Origin: Bacteroidales bacterium
GTDB taxonomy: Bacteria > Bacteroidota > Bacteroidia > Bacteroidales > UBA932
Length of the DNA stretch: 64,000 bases
Assembly: GCA_022653675.1 (NCBI GenBank)
Contig: JALCST010000001.1
Coordinates: 211,750 to 275,749, forward strand
Direction: 5' to 3'
The notes beneath the pieces are model-generated. The model was not told the DNA's origin. It did not search any database and worked only from the letters and a program-made list of their open reading frames with translations. A program made the position numbers and the translations under genes. This document shows positions 36,817-46,124 of this stretch, piece after piece (position 1 is the stretch's first letter; each line of letters begins with the position of its first letter).

Positions 36817-37698
36817 ATGCCGGCACTTAAAGAGATAAAAAGCAGACTTAATGCAGTAAAAAGTACGCGAAAGATCACTTCGGCGATGGAAATGGTCTCT
36901 TCTGCCAAATTGCGCAGGGCGCAAACCTCTATTCTGGGTATGCTTCCTTATCGTGACAAACTGGAAAACATTCTGACCAATTTTCTGAAGACCGACGTAA
37001 CGGTTAATTCCATATTTGTTAAGGAACGCCCGGTAACAAACGTAACCATTATAGTGTTTTCCTCCAATTCATCACTCTGCGGAATGTTCAACCAGAACAT
37101 CAACAGGTTATTCGCCAAATCGGCCGGAGAATATGAAAAATCGATCGGCAAAAAAAATATAACCGTCTACCCTATCGGCAAAAAAATAGAAACCTTCGTC
37201 CTCAAAAATGATTATCGGAGCGCAGGTTCATTCCAGCATTTAGCCGAAACACCATCCTACAAGGATACGGCAGCAATCGCGACGGACTTGATGAACAAAT
37301 TCCAGAATGGTGAGACAGACCGTGTGGATATGATATACCACCATTTCAAGTCAAAAGCAGTCCAGGAACTCGTATATGAACCTCTCCTTCCCTATAATTT
37401 ATCCAAGTTCCGCAAGACAGACGATGAGGATGATGAAAATTATTCGGTGGAATATATCGTAGAGCCGAACATTCAGATGCTCATAAACGAACTGATGCCC
37501 TTGGTCATACGTCAGCAACTCTTTACCGCACTTACGGACTCAAATGCGTCAGAACATGCCGCACGCACAGTTGCCATGAGGACTGCTACCGATAACGCCG
37601 ACGATCTAATCCAAGAATTGACTGTGGAATACAATAAATTCCGCCCGCAATCCATTACCAACGAATTGCTCGATATCGTAAGAGGCTCGATGAAATAA
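36817..37698 (+). CDS. atpG: F0F1 ATP synthase subunit gamma
   Basis: 293 aa rotor subunit. The N-terminal helix (LKEIKSRLNAVKSTRKITSAMEMVSSAKLRRA) and the C-terminal helix ending in RPQSITNELLDIVRGS are well kept; these form the central coiled coil. Last gene of the operon; the next gene converges on it with 10 bases between stops. Confidence 0.98.
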   Translation: MPALKEIKSRLNAVKSTRKITSAMEMVSSAKLRRAQTSILGMLPYRDKLENILTNFLKTDVTVNSIFVKERPVTNVTIIVFSSNSSLCGMFNQNINRLFAKSAGEYEKSIGKKNITVYPIGKKIETFVLKNDYRSAGSFQHLAETPSYKDTAAIATDLMNKFQNGETDRVDMIYHHFKSKAVQELVYEPLLPYNLSKFRKTDDEDDENYSVEYIVEPNIQMLINELMPLVIRQQLFTALTDSNASEHAARTVAMRTATDNADDLIQELTVEYNKFRPQSITNELLDIVRGSMK

Positions 37699-37708
37699 GG
37701 TTTTCCAA

Positions 37709-38683
37709 TTATCCCATATAGACGTACGGTATGGCTCCGGCATACGAACAGGCTATATTGGCAGTCTCAATGGCAGCCTTATGAGACTCCTTGAGAGACT
37801 TGCCGTTCATGTAGGCTGCCAGGAATCCTGCAGAAAAAGCATCACCAGCTCCGATAGTATCCACGACAGAAGTGTGGGGCGTTTCTTCGAACGATATGTC
37901 GAAGCCCAACTCTTTGTTTTCAGGATTCTTCCTGAACAGATAGCTTCCATAGGCTCCGCATGTGAGCATTACCATAGGAATGTCAAAATTAGTCATCAGC
38001 CAGCTGCATCCTGCGAGGAATTCGTCCTTCAATTCGATCTTCATCATCTGGAGGGCTTTTTCCTGTTCAGTGCGGTAATCGTCGTTGACGCCCTCAATTA
38101 TGCCGTCATAGGCAAACATCTTTTCCATTACGAAGAATTCTTTCCAGTTCATCTTAAGAATATTGCACTTCTTCATCGAATTGATTACAACATTACGCGT
38201 AAAGAAGTTTTGGCGCAGATTTATATCGAAAAGCTTGATGGAATTGTCGGGCATAGCATCCAAAAAATCATTTATCGTTTTGCGCGTACACTCTGAACGT
38301 TGTGCGAGAGTACCGAAAGATACAGCTTGGCATTTAGCTGCTATCTCCATAAGTTCCTTTGTGTTTGGTAAATTATCCCACGCGACGTTCTTAGTGATGT
38401 CATAGCTCGGTTCTCCATGCTTATCTATTGTTACCCTTACGGTTCCGGTAGGAAAAGAGACTTTGTCTATATGGTATTTCAGTTTTCTGAAGAACAGGTC
38501 TGTCGTAAGGTCATATCCGAGTTCGTCATCCCCAACCGCACTAATTGCAAGCGCATCAAGCCCTTCACGCATGGCATAATATGCAAAGTTCATAGGAGCT
38601 CCGCCCAGGCGGTTTTCATCAGGCAGCATATCCCACAACGCTTCACCAATTCCTACAACGAATTTCTTTGAGTCAGTTTCCAT
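37709..38683 (-). CDS. PfkB family carbohydrate kinase (fructokinase-like)
   Basis: 324 aa, ribokinase fold. The N-terminal glycine motif (GEALWDMLPDENRLGGAPMNFA) and the C-terminal signature VDTIGAGDAFSAGFLAAY with catalytic Asp are clear. The opening is most like bacterial fructokinases that phosphorylate fructose with ATP, but 2-keto-3-deoxygluconate kinases look similar. It converges on the ATP synthase operon and is divergent from the first GlpT-like transporter. Confidence 0.9.
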   Translation of the reverse strand: METDSKKFVVGIGEALWDMLPDENRLGGAPMNFAYYAMREGLDALAISAVGDDELGYDLTTDLFFRKLKYHIDKVSFPTGTVRVTIDKHGEPSYDITKNVAWDNLPNTKELMEIAAKCQAVSFGTLAQRSECTRKTINDFLDAMPDNSIKLFDINLRQNFFTRNVVINSMKKCNILKMNWKEFFVMEKMFAYDGIIEGVNDDYRTEQEKALQMMKIELKDEFLAGCSWLMTNFDIPMVMLTCGAYGSYLFRKNPENKELGFDISFEETPHTSVVDTIGAGDAFSAGFLAAYMNGKSLKESHKAAIETANIACSYAGAIPYVYMG

Positions 38684-38860
38684 ATAAAGTCGTTTAAAAT
38701 TGTTTTCAGTTCAACAAAAATAATACTTTTTCCTCATCTACACAAAATCAAGGAGAGTTATTACAATATGTGAACTTGTTTAACGAGGCGGGATTTTATA
38801 AAAATTATTTTACGTGTAAAAGCCGTTTGTTGCGTATTTCATAATAGAAAATTGGATCTG

Positions 38861-40225
38861 ATGTCGAAATTAAAAGATTTTTACAGAATGAGTTCCCCTG
38901 CCCAGGCCAAATGCGACGCCGGGATTCAAAGCAAACGCTATCTCAAATGCCGCTACAGCACTTTCATAGCAGGGACTCTTGGCTACAGCCTTTATTATGT
39001 GTGTCGTACGAGCCTAAACGTTGTGAAGAAACCGCTGATCGACAGCGGGCTTTTGGATGCATCACAATTAGGTATCATAGGATCCGCCATGCTGTTCACG
39101 TATGCGATCGGAAAATTCGTGAACGGGTTCCTGGCTGACTACTGCAATCTGAAGCGATTCATGGCGACCGGACTGATAGTATCGGCTGGAGCCAACCTTC
39201 TTATGGGAATCCTCGGATTCTCAGGCGGACTCTTGCCGACGGCATTGCTTTGCATAGTCTTCGCTTTTCTTTGGGCGATAAACGGATGGTCCCAGTCCAT
39301 GGGAGCCCCGAGTGCCGTTGTAGGACTTTCACGATGGTTTCCGTTGAAGAAACGCGGGACATATTACGGAATCTTCTCCTTGAGCCACAATCTCGGAGAG
39401 TTTCTATCATACCTTTTTGTAGGGTTGATCGTAGCTAAAATCGGCTGGCAGTGGGGTTTCTTCGGTTCGTCCATTGCGGGGGTGATCGGAGTAGTGCTCA
39501 TACTACTACTCTATTACGATACACCGGAGAGCCAAGGACTTCCTCCGATAGAACAGCTGGCAGGTGAAAAAAACGATGCGGACAGGAAATCGACCAAGGA
39601 AATACAAAAAAAAGTGTTCAAGACACCCGGTGTGTGGATAATTGCAGCTGCAAGCGCATTCATGTATATAAGCCGTTATGCCATAAATGGTTGGGGAGTC
39701 CTTTTTCTCCAAGAGGAAAAAGGATTTACATTGGCCAAAGCCACTAGCATAATTTCGATCAACGCACTGTTCGGCATATTTGGGACCGTACTTTCCGGAT
39801 GGTTCTCTGATAAGCTTTTCAAGGGTGACCGCAATGTACCTGCACTGATTTTCGGGGTACTGAATACCATAGGACTCGTCCTGTTTCTTTTTGGAGGGAA
39901 CGGAATATTTATCAATATCCTGGCAATGGTCATATTCGGCATCGCGATTGGGGTGCTTATATGTTTCCTCGGAGGCTTGATGGCAGTCGATATGGTACCC
40001 CGCAAGGCATCCGGGGCAGCTCTTGGAATAGTCGGGATAGCAAGCTATATCGCCGCCGGAATTCAAGATATAGTAAGCGGAAAATTGATAGACGCCAACG
40101 TTACATTGGTAGGAGGTGTTAAGCATTATGATTTCCATGCCGCAGTAATTTTCTGGATATCGGCTTCCATAATCTCCTTCCTTCTCCCAATATTGAATTG
40201 GAAACGCAAAAAAGCGGAATTCTGA
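38861..40225 (+). CDS. MFS transporter, organophosphate:Pi antiporter type (GlpT/UhpT-like)
   Basis: 454 aa from the ATG at 38861 (the in-frame TTG at 38852 is less likely). Twelve membrane helices; the N-terminal half has the family block LGYSLYYVCRTSLNVVKKPL with the arginine expected for phosphate binding, and NGWSQSMGAPSAVVGLSRWFP. Likely imports glycerol-3-phosphate or a related organophosphate. The glycerophosphodiesterase follows after 20 bases. A second paralogue lies at 46125-47612. Confidence 0.9.
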   Translation: MSKLKDFYRMSSPAQAKCDAGIQSKRYLKCRYSTFIAGTLGYSLYYVCRTSLNVVKKPLIDSGLLDASQLGIIGSAMLFTYAIGKFVNGFLADYCNLKRFMATGLIVSAGANLLMGILGFSGGLLPTALLCIVFAFLWAINGWSQSMGAPSAVVGLSRWFPLKKRGTYYGIFSLSHNLGEFLSYLFVGLIVAKIGWQWGFFGSSIAGVIGVVLILLLYYDTPESQGLPPIEQLAGEKNDADRKSTKEIQKKVFKTPGVWIIAAASAFMYISRYAINGWGVLFLQEEKGFTLAKATSIISINALFGIFGTVLSGWFSDKLFKGDRNVPALIFGVLNTIGLVLFLFGGNGIFINILAMVIFGIAIGVLICFLGGLMAVDMVPRKASGAALGIVGIASYIAAGIQDIVSGKLIDANVTLVGGVKHYDFHAAVIFWISASIISFLLPILNWKRKKAEF

Positions 40226-40245
40226 ACAAATCAATATCAATCAAT

Positions 40246-41217
40246 ATGAAATCAAAAATTTTTATTTTCGCAGCCGTCATCGGCTGTTGCATGGCAATGG
40301 GGCATCAAACCGCCCATGCCCAAATTTATCCATCCAATGCCATCACCACAGTAAATACAGCTCAGGTAAACGCAACCGCCAATGAAAAGAAGCATTGCAG
40401 AAAAACGATAGCCGACATCCACAACCCGAAAACTAAAGACGTGATCGTGATTTCGCATCGTGCCGACTGGAGGAATTTCCCGGAGAACTCCATACCCGCC
40501 ATAGAAAGTTCGATAGCCATGGGTGTCGATATGGTCGAAATCGACTTGAAAATGACAAAGGACAGCGTACTCGTGCTAATGCACGACAAGACGGTGGACC
40601 GCACTACAAATGGCCATGGAGAAGTAAGCGATCTGACCTATGCAGAGATCAGCCAGCTGAATCTCGTAAGTGGGCACGGCTGTGAAACCGAGTGGAAGGT
40701 GCCGACACTCGAAGAGGTGCTGAACGTCTGCAGAAACCGTATAACAATCAACATAGATCAGGGACTGGCTTACTACAACGAAGTTCACAAGCTCCTTGTC
40801 AAAACCGGGACGTTGGACCAGATAATAATCAAGGGCAACAAGACTCCGGCCGAGGTATATTCCAACCTTTCGGAATACAAGGACAACATAACTTATATGC
40901 CGATCATAAATTTTCGCAGCAAGGAAGGTCCCAAGCTTTTGGCCGAATGCCTTAAGGGCAAAGCTCCGGTAGCTTATGAGGTTTGCTGGACAAAATGGAC
41001 GCCGGAAGTCTCCGAAGCCTGCAAGGAAATTATCGCAAGCGGTGCGAAACTTTGGGTCAACACCTTATGGAATTCGCTAAACGGTGGCCTTTCCGACGAC
41101 CGTGCATTTTACGACCGCAGCGTTTACACCAGGATACTTTCCTTCGGGGCTTCGATGGTACAGACGGACCGTCCCGAAATGCTGATAGGCTATCTCAAGA
41201 AACACCACAGACATTAG
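40246..41217 (+). CDS. Secreted glycerophosphodiester phosphodiesterase
   Basis: 323 aa from the ATG at 40246, which begins a clear signal peptide (MKSKIFIFAAVIGCCMAMG...AHAQ); an upstream in-frame ATG would overlap the transporter. GDPD catalytic residues are present: VISHRADWRNFPENS, VDMVEIDLKMTKD and LMHDKTVDRTTNG. It would release glycerol phosphate plus an alcohol from glycerophosphodiesters in the periplasm, feeding the GlpT-like transporter just upstream in the operon. Its 3' end overlaps convergent nadE by 4 bases. Confidence 0.95.
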   Translation: MKSKIFIFAAVIGCCMAMGHQTAHAQIYPSNAITTVNTAQVNATANEKKHCRKTIADIHNPKTKDVIVISHRADWRNFPENSIPAIESSIAMGVDMVEIDLKMTKDSVLVLMHDKTVDRTTNGHGEVSDLTYAEISQLNLVSGHGCETEWKVPTLEEVLNVCRNRITINIDQGLAYYNEVHKLLVKTGTLDQIIIKGNKTPAEVYSNLSEYKDNITYMPIINFRSKEGPKLLAECLKGKAPVAYEVCWTKWTPEVSEACKEIIASGAKLWVNTLWNSLNGGLSDDRAFYDRSVYTRILSFGASMVQTDRPEMLIGYLKKHHRH

Positions 41218-43178
41218 ATCCTTTCCGAAAGGTCTTCGGTCCATATCCTGTCATCGGCATCGCTAGGCATTCTCCAGTCTCCTCTCGGAGAAAGGGATAT
41301 GGAACCGACTTTCGGGCCATCAGGAAGGCAGCTCCTCTTGAATTGCTGGGAGAAAAAACGCCTTATGAATACTTTCAACCATTTACGGATCTCCTCTTCA
41401 GAAAACTGGTTCCGCGGGAAAGCCTTGGTGGCAAGAAAAAAGATTTTAGAAGGGGCAAAACCGAACCTCAGGAAATAATATAGGAAGAAATCGTGCAGGT
41501 CATAGGGACCGACAGCATCTTCCGTTTTCTGTGCGATTTCCCCTCCTGTGGTAGGAGGAAGCAATTCCGGGGAAACTGGAGTATCGATTATGTCACGCAA
41601 TGTCACTACGCCTTCACTATCCCCTCCCCTTCTTTCGATGTCGTCGGCCACCCATCTGACGAGTGATCTCACCAGCGTCTTCGGTATGCTGACATTCACA
41701 TTGTACATGCTCATATGGTCAGCGTTATAAGTACACCATCCGAGCGCCAACTCGGACACGTCGCCGGTGCCTACTACGAATCCATGCTTTTGGCTCGCCA
41801 TATCCATCAGTACCTGGGTCCTTTCCCTGGCCTGACAATTTTCATATGTGACGTCGCGATCGCTCTCGTCGTGCACTATATCCTTGAAATGATCTCTCAC
41901 CGAAACGGTAATATTTATATCCATCGATGTCACACCCAGCTCCTTCATCAATGAAACCGCATTGTCATGAGTCCTCCGGGAAGTGCCGAAGCATGGCATC
42001 GTGATTCCGACAACATCGGTCCTCGGCCTTCTCAATTTGTCCATGGCACTTACACAAACAAGCAAGGCTAGCGTCGAATCCAAGCCACCGCTTACCCCTA
42101 CCACTACACAATCCGGATTGATGTGGATTATACGTTTCGCAAGACCTTCGACCTGAATGCTGAAAATCTCCTTGCACCTATCTTCCAATTCCTTCCCTTC
42201 CGGAACAAAAGGATACGGATTTATTCTACGGGTAATTTCGAAATGTTGCGGATTCATGGCCATACTGATTGCGTCATGTTTGTTCAGGCATGCATTCCGG
42301 ATATTCTCTGCAAACGTGCCATTGACCATGCGTTCATTACGTACCCTTTCAACGTCGACTTCGGAAATGACCAGTTGCTCTTCAAGGGAGAACCTCTCGC
42401 TTTTTTCCAGGCACTTACCGTTTTCATATATAAGGGCATTCCCGGCAAATACGACATCCTGCGTCGATTCGCCGAAGCCGCAGGAAGAATAGACATATCC
42501 TGCAATGCACCTTGCAGACTGCTGTGATATCAATGAACGGAGGTAATCATGTTTGCCAACGAGTTCGTTGCTTGCAGAAAGATTGAAAACGATATCGGCG
42601 CCTTCGAGGACGAGATTGCAGCTAGGGGGAATCGGAGCCCAGAGATCCTCGCATATTTCTACTCCAAACCTGACGTATGGAGATGAACCACGGCTATTTC
42701 CGTTCAATTCGAACAAAGCATTGCAGCTCATGATGGTCTCACATCCGGCATAGGTAATATTCCGGTTACCCTCGAATGCCGGAGCGAACCATCTTTTTTC
42801 GTAAAACTCTTTGTAATTCGGAAGGTATGTTTTCGGTACAATTCCCATTATTTTTCCCCGGAAACAAACTACTGCACAGTTGAAAAGAGTTGAATCGCAT
42901 ATTACGGGTGAGCCGACGATATAAACGATGTCCAATCCCCTGGTCTTTCCCAGAAGTTCCACCAGAGACTTTTCAGCCACATCGATTAGCCGCGACTGCG
43001 CAAACAGATCAGCACATGTATAACCCGTGATTGAAAGTTCCGGAAAACAAAGTATCTGTACTTTTCGATCCGCAGCCTCGCAGATCATATCATACAACCT
43101 TTTAGAATTATAATTGCAATCCGCTACCTTCACTCCTGGTATAGCCGCCGCCACTTTTACGAAGCCGAAATTTTCCAT
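41214..43178 (-). CDS. nadE: Glutamine-dependent NAD(+) synthase
   Basis: 654 aa. The N-terminal nitrilase-fold glutaminase (residues 1 to about 300) has its catalytic cysteine in GVEICEDLW. The C-terminal synthetase has the ATP pyrophosphatase loop VSGGLDSTLALLV. It makes NAD from deamido-NAD, glutamine and ATP. It sits on the opposite strand within the glycerophosphate locus and overlaps the phosphodiesterase gene by 4 bases at the 3' ends. A -7 element at 43311-43318 would give a leader of about 125 bases, which contains a gene fragment. Confidence 0.97.
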   Translation of the reverse strand: MENFGFVKVAAAIPGVKVADCNYNSKRLYDMICEAADRKVQILCFPELSITGYTCADLFAQSRLIDVAEKSLVELLGKTRGLDIVYIVGSPVICDSTLFNCAVVCFRGKIMGIVPKTYLPNYKEFYEKRWFAPAFEGNRNITYAGCETIMSCNALFELNGNSRGSSPYVRFGVEICEDLWAPIPPSCNLVLEGADIVFNLSASNELVGKHDYLRSLISQQSARCIAGYVYSSCGFGESTQDVVFAGNALIYENGKCLEKSERFSLEEQLVISEVDVERVRNERMVNGTFAENIRNACLNKHDAISMAMNPQHFEITRRINPYPFVPEGKELEDRCKEIFSIQVEGLAKRIIHINPDCVVVGVSGGLDSTLALLVCVSAMDKLRRPRTDVVGITMPCFGTSRRTHDNAVSLMKELGVTSMDINITVSVRDHFKDIVHDESDRDVTYENCQARERTQVLMDMASQKHGFVVGTGDVSELALGWCTYNADHMSMYNVNVSIPKTLVRSLVRWVADDIERRGGDSEGVVTLRDIIDTPVSPELLPPTTGGEIAQKTEDAVGPYDLHDFFLYYFLRFGFAPSKIFFLATKAFPRNQFSEEEIRKWLKVFIRRFFSQQFKRSCLPDGPKVGSISLSPRGDWRMPSDADDRIWTEDLSERI

Positions 43179-43211
43179 AATGCAACATTGATTTTATTGA
43201 TTTCAAAAATA

Positions 43212-43307
43212 TCATGCGACAATGACCGTGACTCCAACGTCCTCAAGTGTTTTTAGCATTGCGGGCATTATGCCGGAGCCGGTTTCCCATATTTTTGTTT
43301 CTTTTTG
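43212..43307 (-). pseudogene. C-terminal fragment resembling a DeoR-type regulator
   Basis: A minus-strand frame of 31 codons, bounded by TAA at 43308-43310 and TGA at 43212-43214, reads KIWETGSGIMPAMLKTLE then DVGVTVIVA. The closing pattern (helix, then GVxVIVA) resembles the last residues of DeoR/GlpR-family sensor domains. There is no start codon apart from internal ATGs and no upstream remainder. I infer a relic; the family call is tentative. Confidence 0.35.
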
Positions 43308-43310
43308 TTA

Positions 43311-43318
43311 CAAATATA
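43311..43318 (-). promoter_or_regulatory. -7 element upstream of nadE
   Basis: The minus strand reads TATATTTG, an exact TAnnTTTG match. A TTTG on the minus strand at 43342-43345 is 23 bases away, slightly long for a -33 box. Confidence 0.45.
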
Positions 43319-43398
43319 AAAAAATAAACCACAGAGCTGGACAAATCTATTTTTCGTCTGAAAGCAAACAAAAGTGCTACAAAAAGATTATTGATTCT

Positions 43399-43406
43399 AT
43401 CTTTGT
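43399..43406 (+). promoter_or_regulatory. -7 element of the glycerol-1-phosphate dehydrogenase gene
   Basis: TATCTTTG matches TAnnTTTG exactly and lies 46 bases before the ATG at 43453, leaving a leader of about 40 bases. Confidence 0.55.
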
Positions 43407-43452
43407 TGTGAGAAAAGCGTTTGGTCAAAATTACTGATGGGAATAATTGATA

Positions 43453-44799
43453 ATGGATAGAATAGGTTACGCATTATCCCGAGCAACGGATACAAAGGCC
43501 ATGATTCTAGGGGAAGGCGTCCTTTGCGAGGCGGGAAACTTGTTCAAAAATAATTTTCCTGGTAAGCATGCAATCATCATAGCAACTCCGGGAACATATG
43601 CCCTAGCGGGCAAAAGTGTCAGAGAAATTCTTGACAAAGCCGGAGTGGCACAAGATGAACCGTTCATAATAGATGACCCGGCTTTTTTTGCCGAATGGAA
43701 ATATATCGATATGGTCGACGATATTCTGAGTGGGACGGATGCAATTCCTGTCGCTGTAGGTTCTGGAACCATAAACGACATTTGCAAACTTTGTTCATTC
43801 CATAAAAAAAGGCGTTACATGGTGATCGGTACCGCTGCTTCGATGGACGGATACACCTCTTTCGGCGCTTCAATAACGTATAAGGGAGCCAAACAGACCT
43901 TTCCCTGCCGTGCCCCGCTAGCCGCAATAGCCGATACAGACATCATGGCCAAGGCTCCGAAAGAGATGACGGCTAGCGGATATGCAGATCTGTTTGCTAA
44001 AATTACCGCTGGAGCCGACTGGATAATTGCTGACGCATTGGGAATCGAGGCTATCGATCCCTTCTCGTTCGGAGTCGTACAGGACGACCTAAAAAATGCA
44101 TTGCAAAATCCTGAAGGAGTAGAAAGTGGAGATCCGAAAGCCATAGCTCCCCTGATCGAAGGACTCATGTTGAGCGGGTTTGCTATGCAATCTTATCATT
44201 CCAGCAGAACCTCAAGCGGTGCCGACCACCAATTCAGCCATTTATGGGACATGAAACACCATCGTACCGCCGATGGCAAGGTCCCCTCGCATGGATTCAA
44301 GGTTTCCATTGGTACGTTGATGTCCACCTCCATTTACGAACAGTTTATGTCCACCGATATCGCCAAACTGGATGTGGAAAAATGTGTCGAAGAGTGGCCG
44401 CCACTTGAAAAACAGAGGACCGATGCCCTCCGGATGTTCAAGGGAACCGATTTCCCCACCATAGGCGATACGGAAATCACAGCCAAATATGTGGACAAGC
44501 CGCATCTTCGCGAGGAATTGCTTACCCTTTCAAACAATTGGGACGAAATACGCGGGAAATTGAACAAACAGATAATTCCATTCGAAAAAGCTTCGAAAAT
44601 GCTGAAAACAGCCGGCGCACCGATATTTCCTGAAGAAATAGGAATAAGCCGCAAACAGTTGCGCGAAAGCGCAATTCAAGCCCAAAAAATACGACGCCGC
44701 TTTACTATACTCGATGTAGCGGTCCAAACAGGAATGATGGAAAAGTGGCTTGACGCCATATTCGCTCCCGGCAAACCGTGGGGCCAAGAAAATCAATAG
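43453..44799 (+). CDS. sn-glycerol-1-phosphate dehydrogenase (AraM/EgsA family)
   Basis: 448 aa from the ATG at 43453; the TTG at 43447 is not favoured. An iron-containing/polyol dehydrogenase fold: NAD-binding AVGSGTINDICK, then TAASMDGYTSFGASI, and metal ligands in the C-terminal half (histidines in SGADHQFSHLWD and PSHGFKVSIG). Such enzymes interconvert sn-glycerol-1-phosphate and dihydroxyacetone phosphate. Neighbouring GlpT-like transporters, a phosphodiesterase and phosphatases suggest use of glycerol-1-phosphate as a nutrient rather than lipid synthesis; that direction is inference. Confidence 0.9.
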   Translation: MDRIGYALSRATDTKAMILGEGVLCEAGNLFKNNFPGKHAIIIATPGTYALAGKSVREILDKAGVAQDEPFIIDDPAFFAEWKYIDMVDDILSGTDAIPVAVGSGTINDICKLCSFHKKRRYMVIGTAASMDGYTSFGASITYKGAKQTFPCRAPLAAIADTDIMAKAPKEMTASGYADLFAKITAGADWIIADALGIEAIDPFSFGVVQDDLKNALQNPEGVESGDPKAIAPLIEGLMLSGFAMQSYHSSRTSSGADHQFSHLWDMKHHRTADGKVPSHGFKVSIGTLMSTSIYEQFMSTDIAKLDVEKCVEEWPPLEKQRTDALRMFKGTDFPTIGDTEITAKYVDKPHLREELLTLSNNWDEIRGKLNKQIIPFEKASKMLKTAGAPIFPEEIGISRKQLRESAIQAQKIRRRFTILDVAVQTGMMEKWLDAIFAPGKPWGQENQ

Positions 44800-44883
44800 G
44801 TAACAAATATCGCTTCCGTATTATCCGTTCCCCGATGGATCTGGGTTTTATGACGATATTGAACTAAATGCTTTATTTATTCC

Positions 44884-44891
44884 TAAATTTG
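44884..44891 (+). promoter_or_regulatory. -7 element of the metallophosphoesterase operon
   Basis: TAAATTTG, an exact match, ends four bases before the ATG at 44896, so transcription would begin at about the start codon. Confidence 0.55.
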
Positions 44892-44895
44892 TGAT

Positions 44896-46113
44896 ATGAA
44901 TAATAATATGCTTTTGAAAAGAATTGCGCCTGTATTGTTGTTTTTAGGAATGCTTGCGCTGCCATTACAGGCAAAAACGGTCCGTACAGAAAACGATTCC
45001 ATACGCATAGTTGCACCGGAAATGCAAGTAACTTGCGGCCCGTGGCTGAGTGCAGTCGGGGAAAAAGAATTCACGGTGTGCTGGATAACTTCGACGGACG
45101 CCGCCGGATGGGTGGAAATCGCCCCAGATGATGAAAACTTCTATGCACGGGAAAGGAAACGTTACTACCAAACTTTTCAGGGAAGGTGTACGATAGGAAA
45201 ATTGCACAGGATCAGAATTACCGGATTGGAAAAAGGCACCACATACCGCTACTGTATTTTTTCGGAGCAAGTACTTAAAAATGAGGGAAACCGGAGAATA
45301 TTCTATGCCACTCCCGTGGAAAGCAGCGTATTCAGGCAAAATCCATATAAGGTGACTACCTTGGATCCCGACAAGGCAAATTGTAAGTTTGCCGTATTCA
45401 ACGACATGCACGAAAGGGATTCCATTTTCAGGGCGCAGGCAAAACCGGTGGCCGGAGGAGGATACGATTTTGTATTGTTCAACGGGGATATGACTTCGCA
45501 GATCGAATCCGTATATGACATAGAGACCAACTATCTTCGCTCGGCCTGCAACTTGTTTGCCGGAAACATACCGATTTTCTTCGCACGCGGAAATCACGAA
45601 AACAGAGGAGCCGCATCGTATGAATTCCTGAACCTTTTCCCGACTTCGACCGGAAACACATACTATACCTTTCGTGAAGGGCCCGCATTCTTCGTGGTGC
45701 TGGACGGGGGCGAAGACAAACCTGACAGCAACATCCACTACTACGGGCTCTCATGTTATGACAGTTTCCGCGAAGACGAAGCTGATTGGCTCAAAACAAT
45801 TGTCTCTTCAAAGGAGTATATTAACGCTCCGGTCCGGATCGTTATCATACATATGCCTCCTAATGCAAACGGATGGAGAGGTGTCAGGGAAATAGAGCGA
45901 CTCTTCGTTCCCATCCTTAACGGGACGGACGTAGCCTTGATGATCTGCGGACATACTCACAGACCCGAATTCCATAAAGCCGGGACGAAACCTGGAAATT
46001 GCGACTTCCCCATTTTCGTCAATACCCTCCGGAGCCGTGCCGATATAGAAATCACTGCCGACAGCATTACCATTTCCGCAGGAAAAAACAGCCACGTCAT
46101 CAGTCTGAATTAA
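44896..46113 (+). CDS. Secreted metallophosphoesterase (calcineurin-like, with N-terminal Fn3-like domain)
   Basis: 405 aa; an internal ATG at 44908 is an alternative start. Signal peptide (LLKRIAPVLLFLGMLALPLQA), a purple-acid-phosphatase type N-terminal beta domain (about residues 40-140), then the two-metal core: FNDMHERD, LFNGDMTSQ, ARGNHENRG, VIIHMPP and ICGHTHRPEF. It would release phosphate from a phosphomonoester or diester in the periplasm. First gene of an operon with the second GlpT-like transporter (11 bases) and a HAD-IIA phosphatase. Confidence 0.92.
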   Translation: MNNNMLLKRIAPVLLFLGMLALPLQAKTVRTENDSIRIVAPEMQVTCGPWLSAVGEKEFTVCWITSTDAAGWVEIAPDDENFYARERKRYYQTFQGRCTIGKLHRIRITGLEKGTTYRYCIFSEQVLKNEGNRRIFYATPVESSVFRQNPYKVTTLDPDKANCKFAVFNDMHERDSIFRAQAKPVAGGGYDFVLFNGDMTSQIESVYDIETNYLRSACNLFAGNIPIFFARGNHENRGAASYEFLNLFPTSTGNTYYTFREGPAFFVVLDGGEDKPDSNIHYYGLSCYDSFREDEADWLKTIVSSKEYINAPVRIVIIHMPPNANGWRGVREIERLFVPILNGTDVALMICGHTHRPEFHKAGTKPGNCDFPIFVNTLRSRADIEITADSITISAGKNSHVISLN

Positions 46114-46124
46114 CCGGGAATGAA

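Noticed and set aside
39506..40240. 244-codon minus-strand ORF
   Set aside because: Lies opposite the GlpT-like transporter; no protein-like domains and the transporter is certain.
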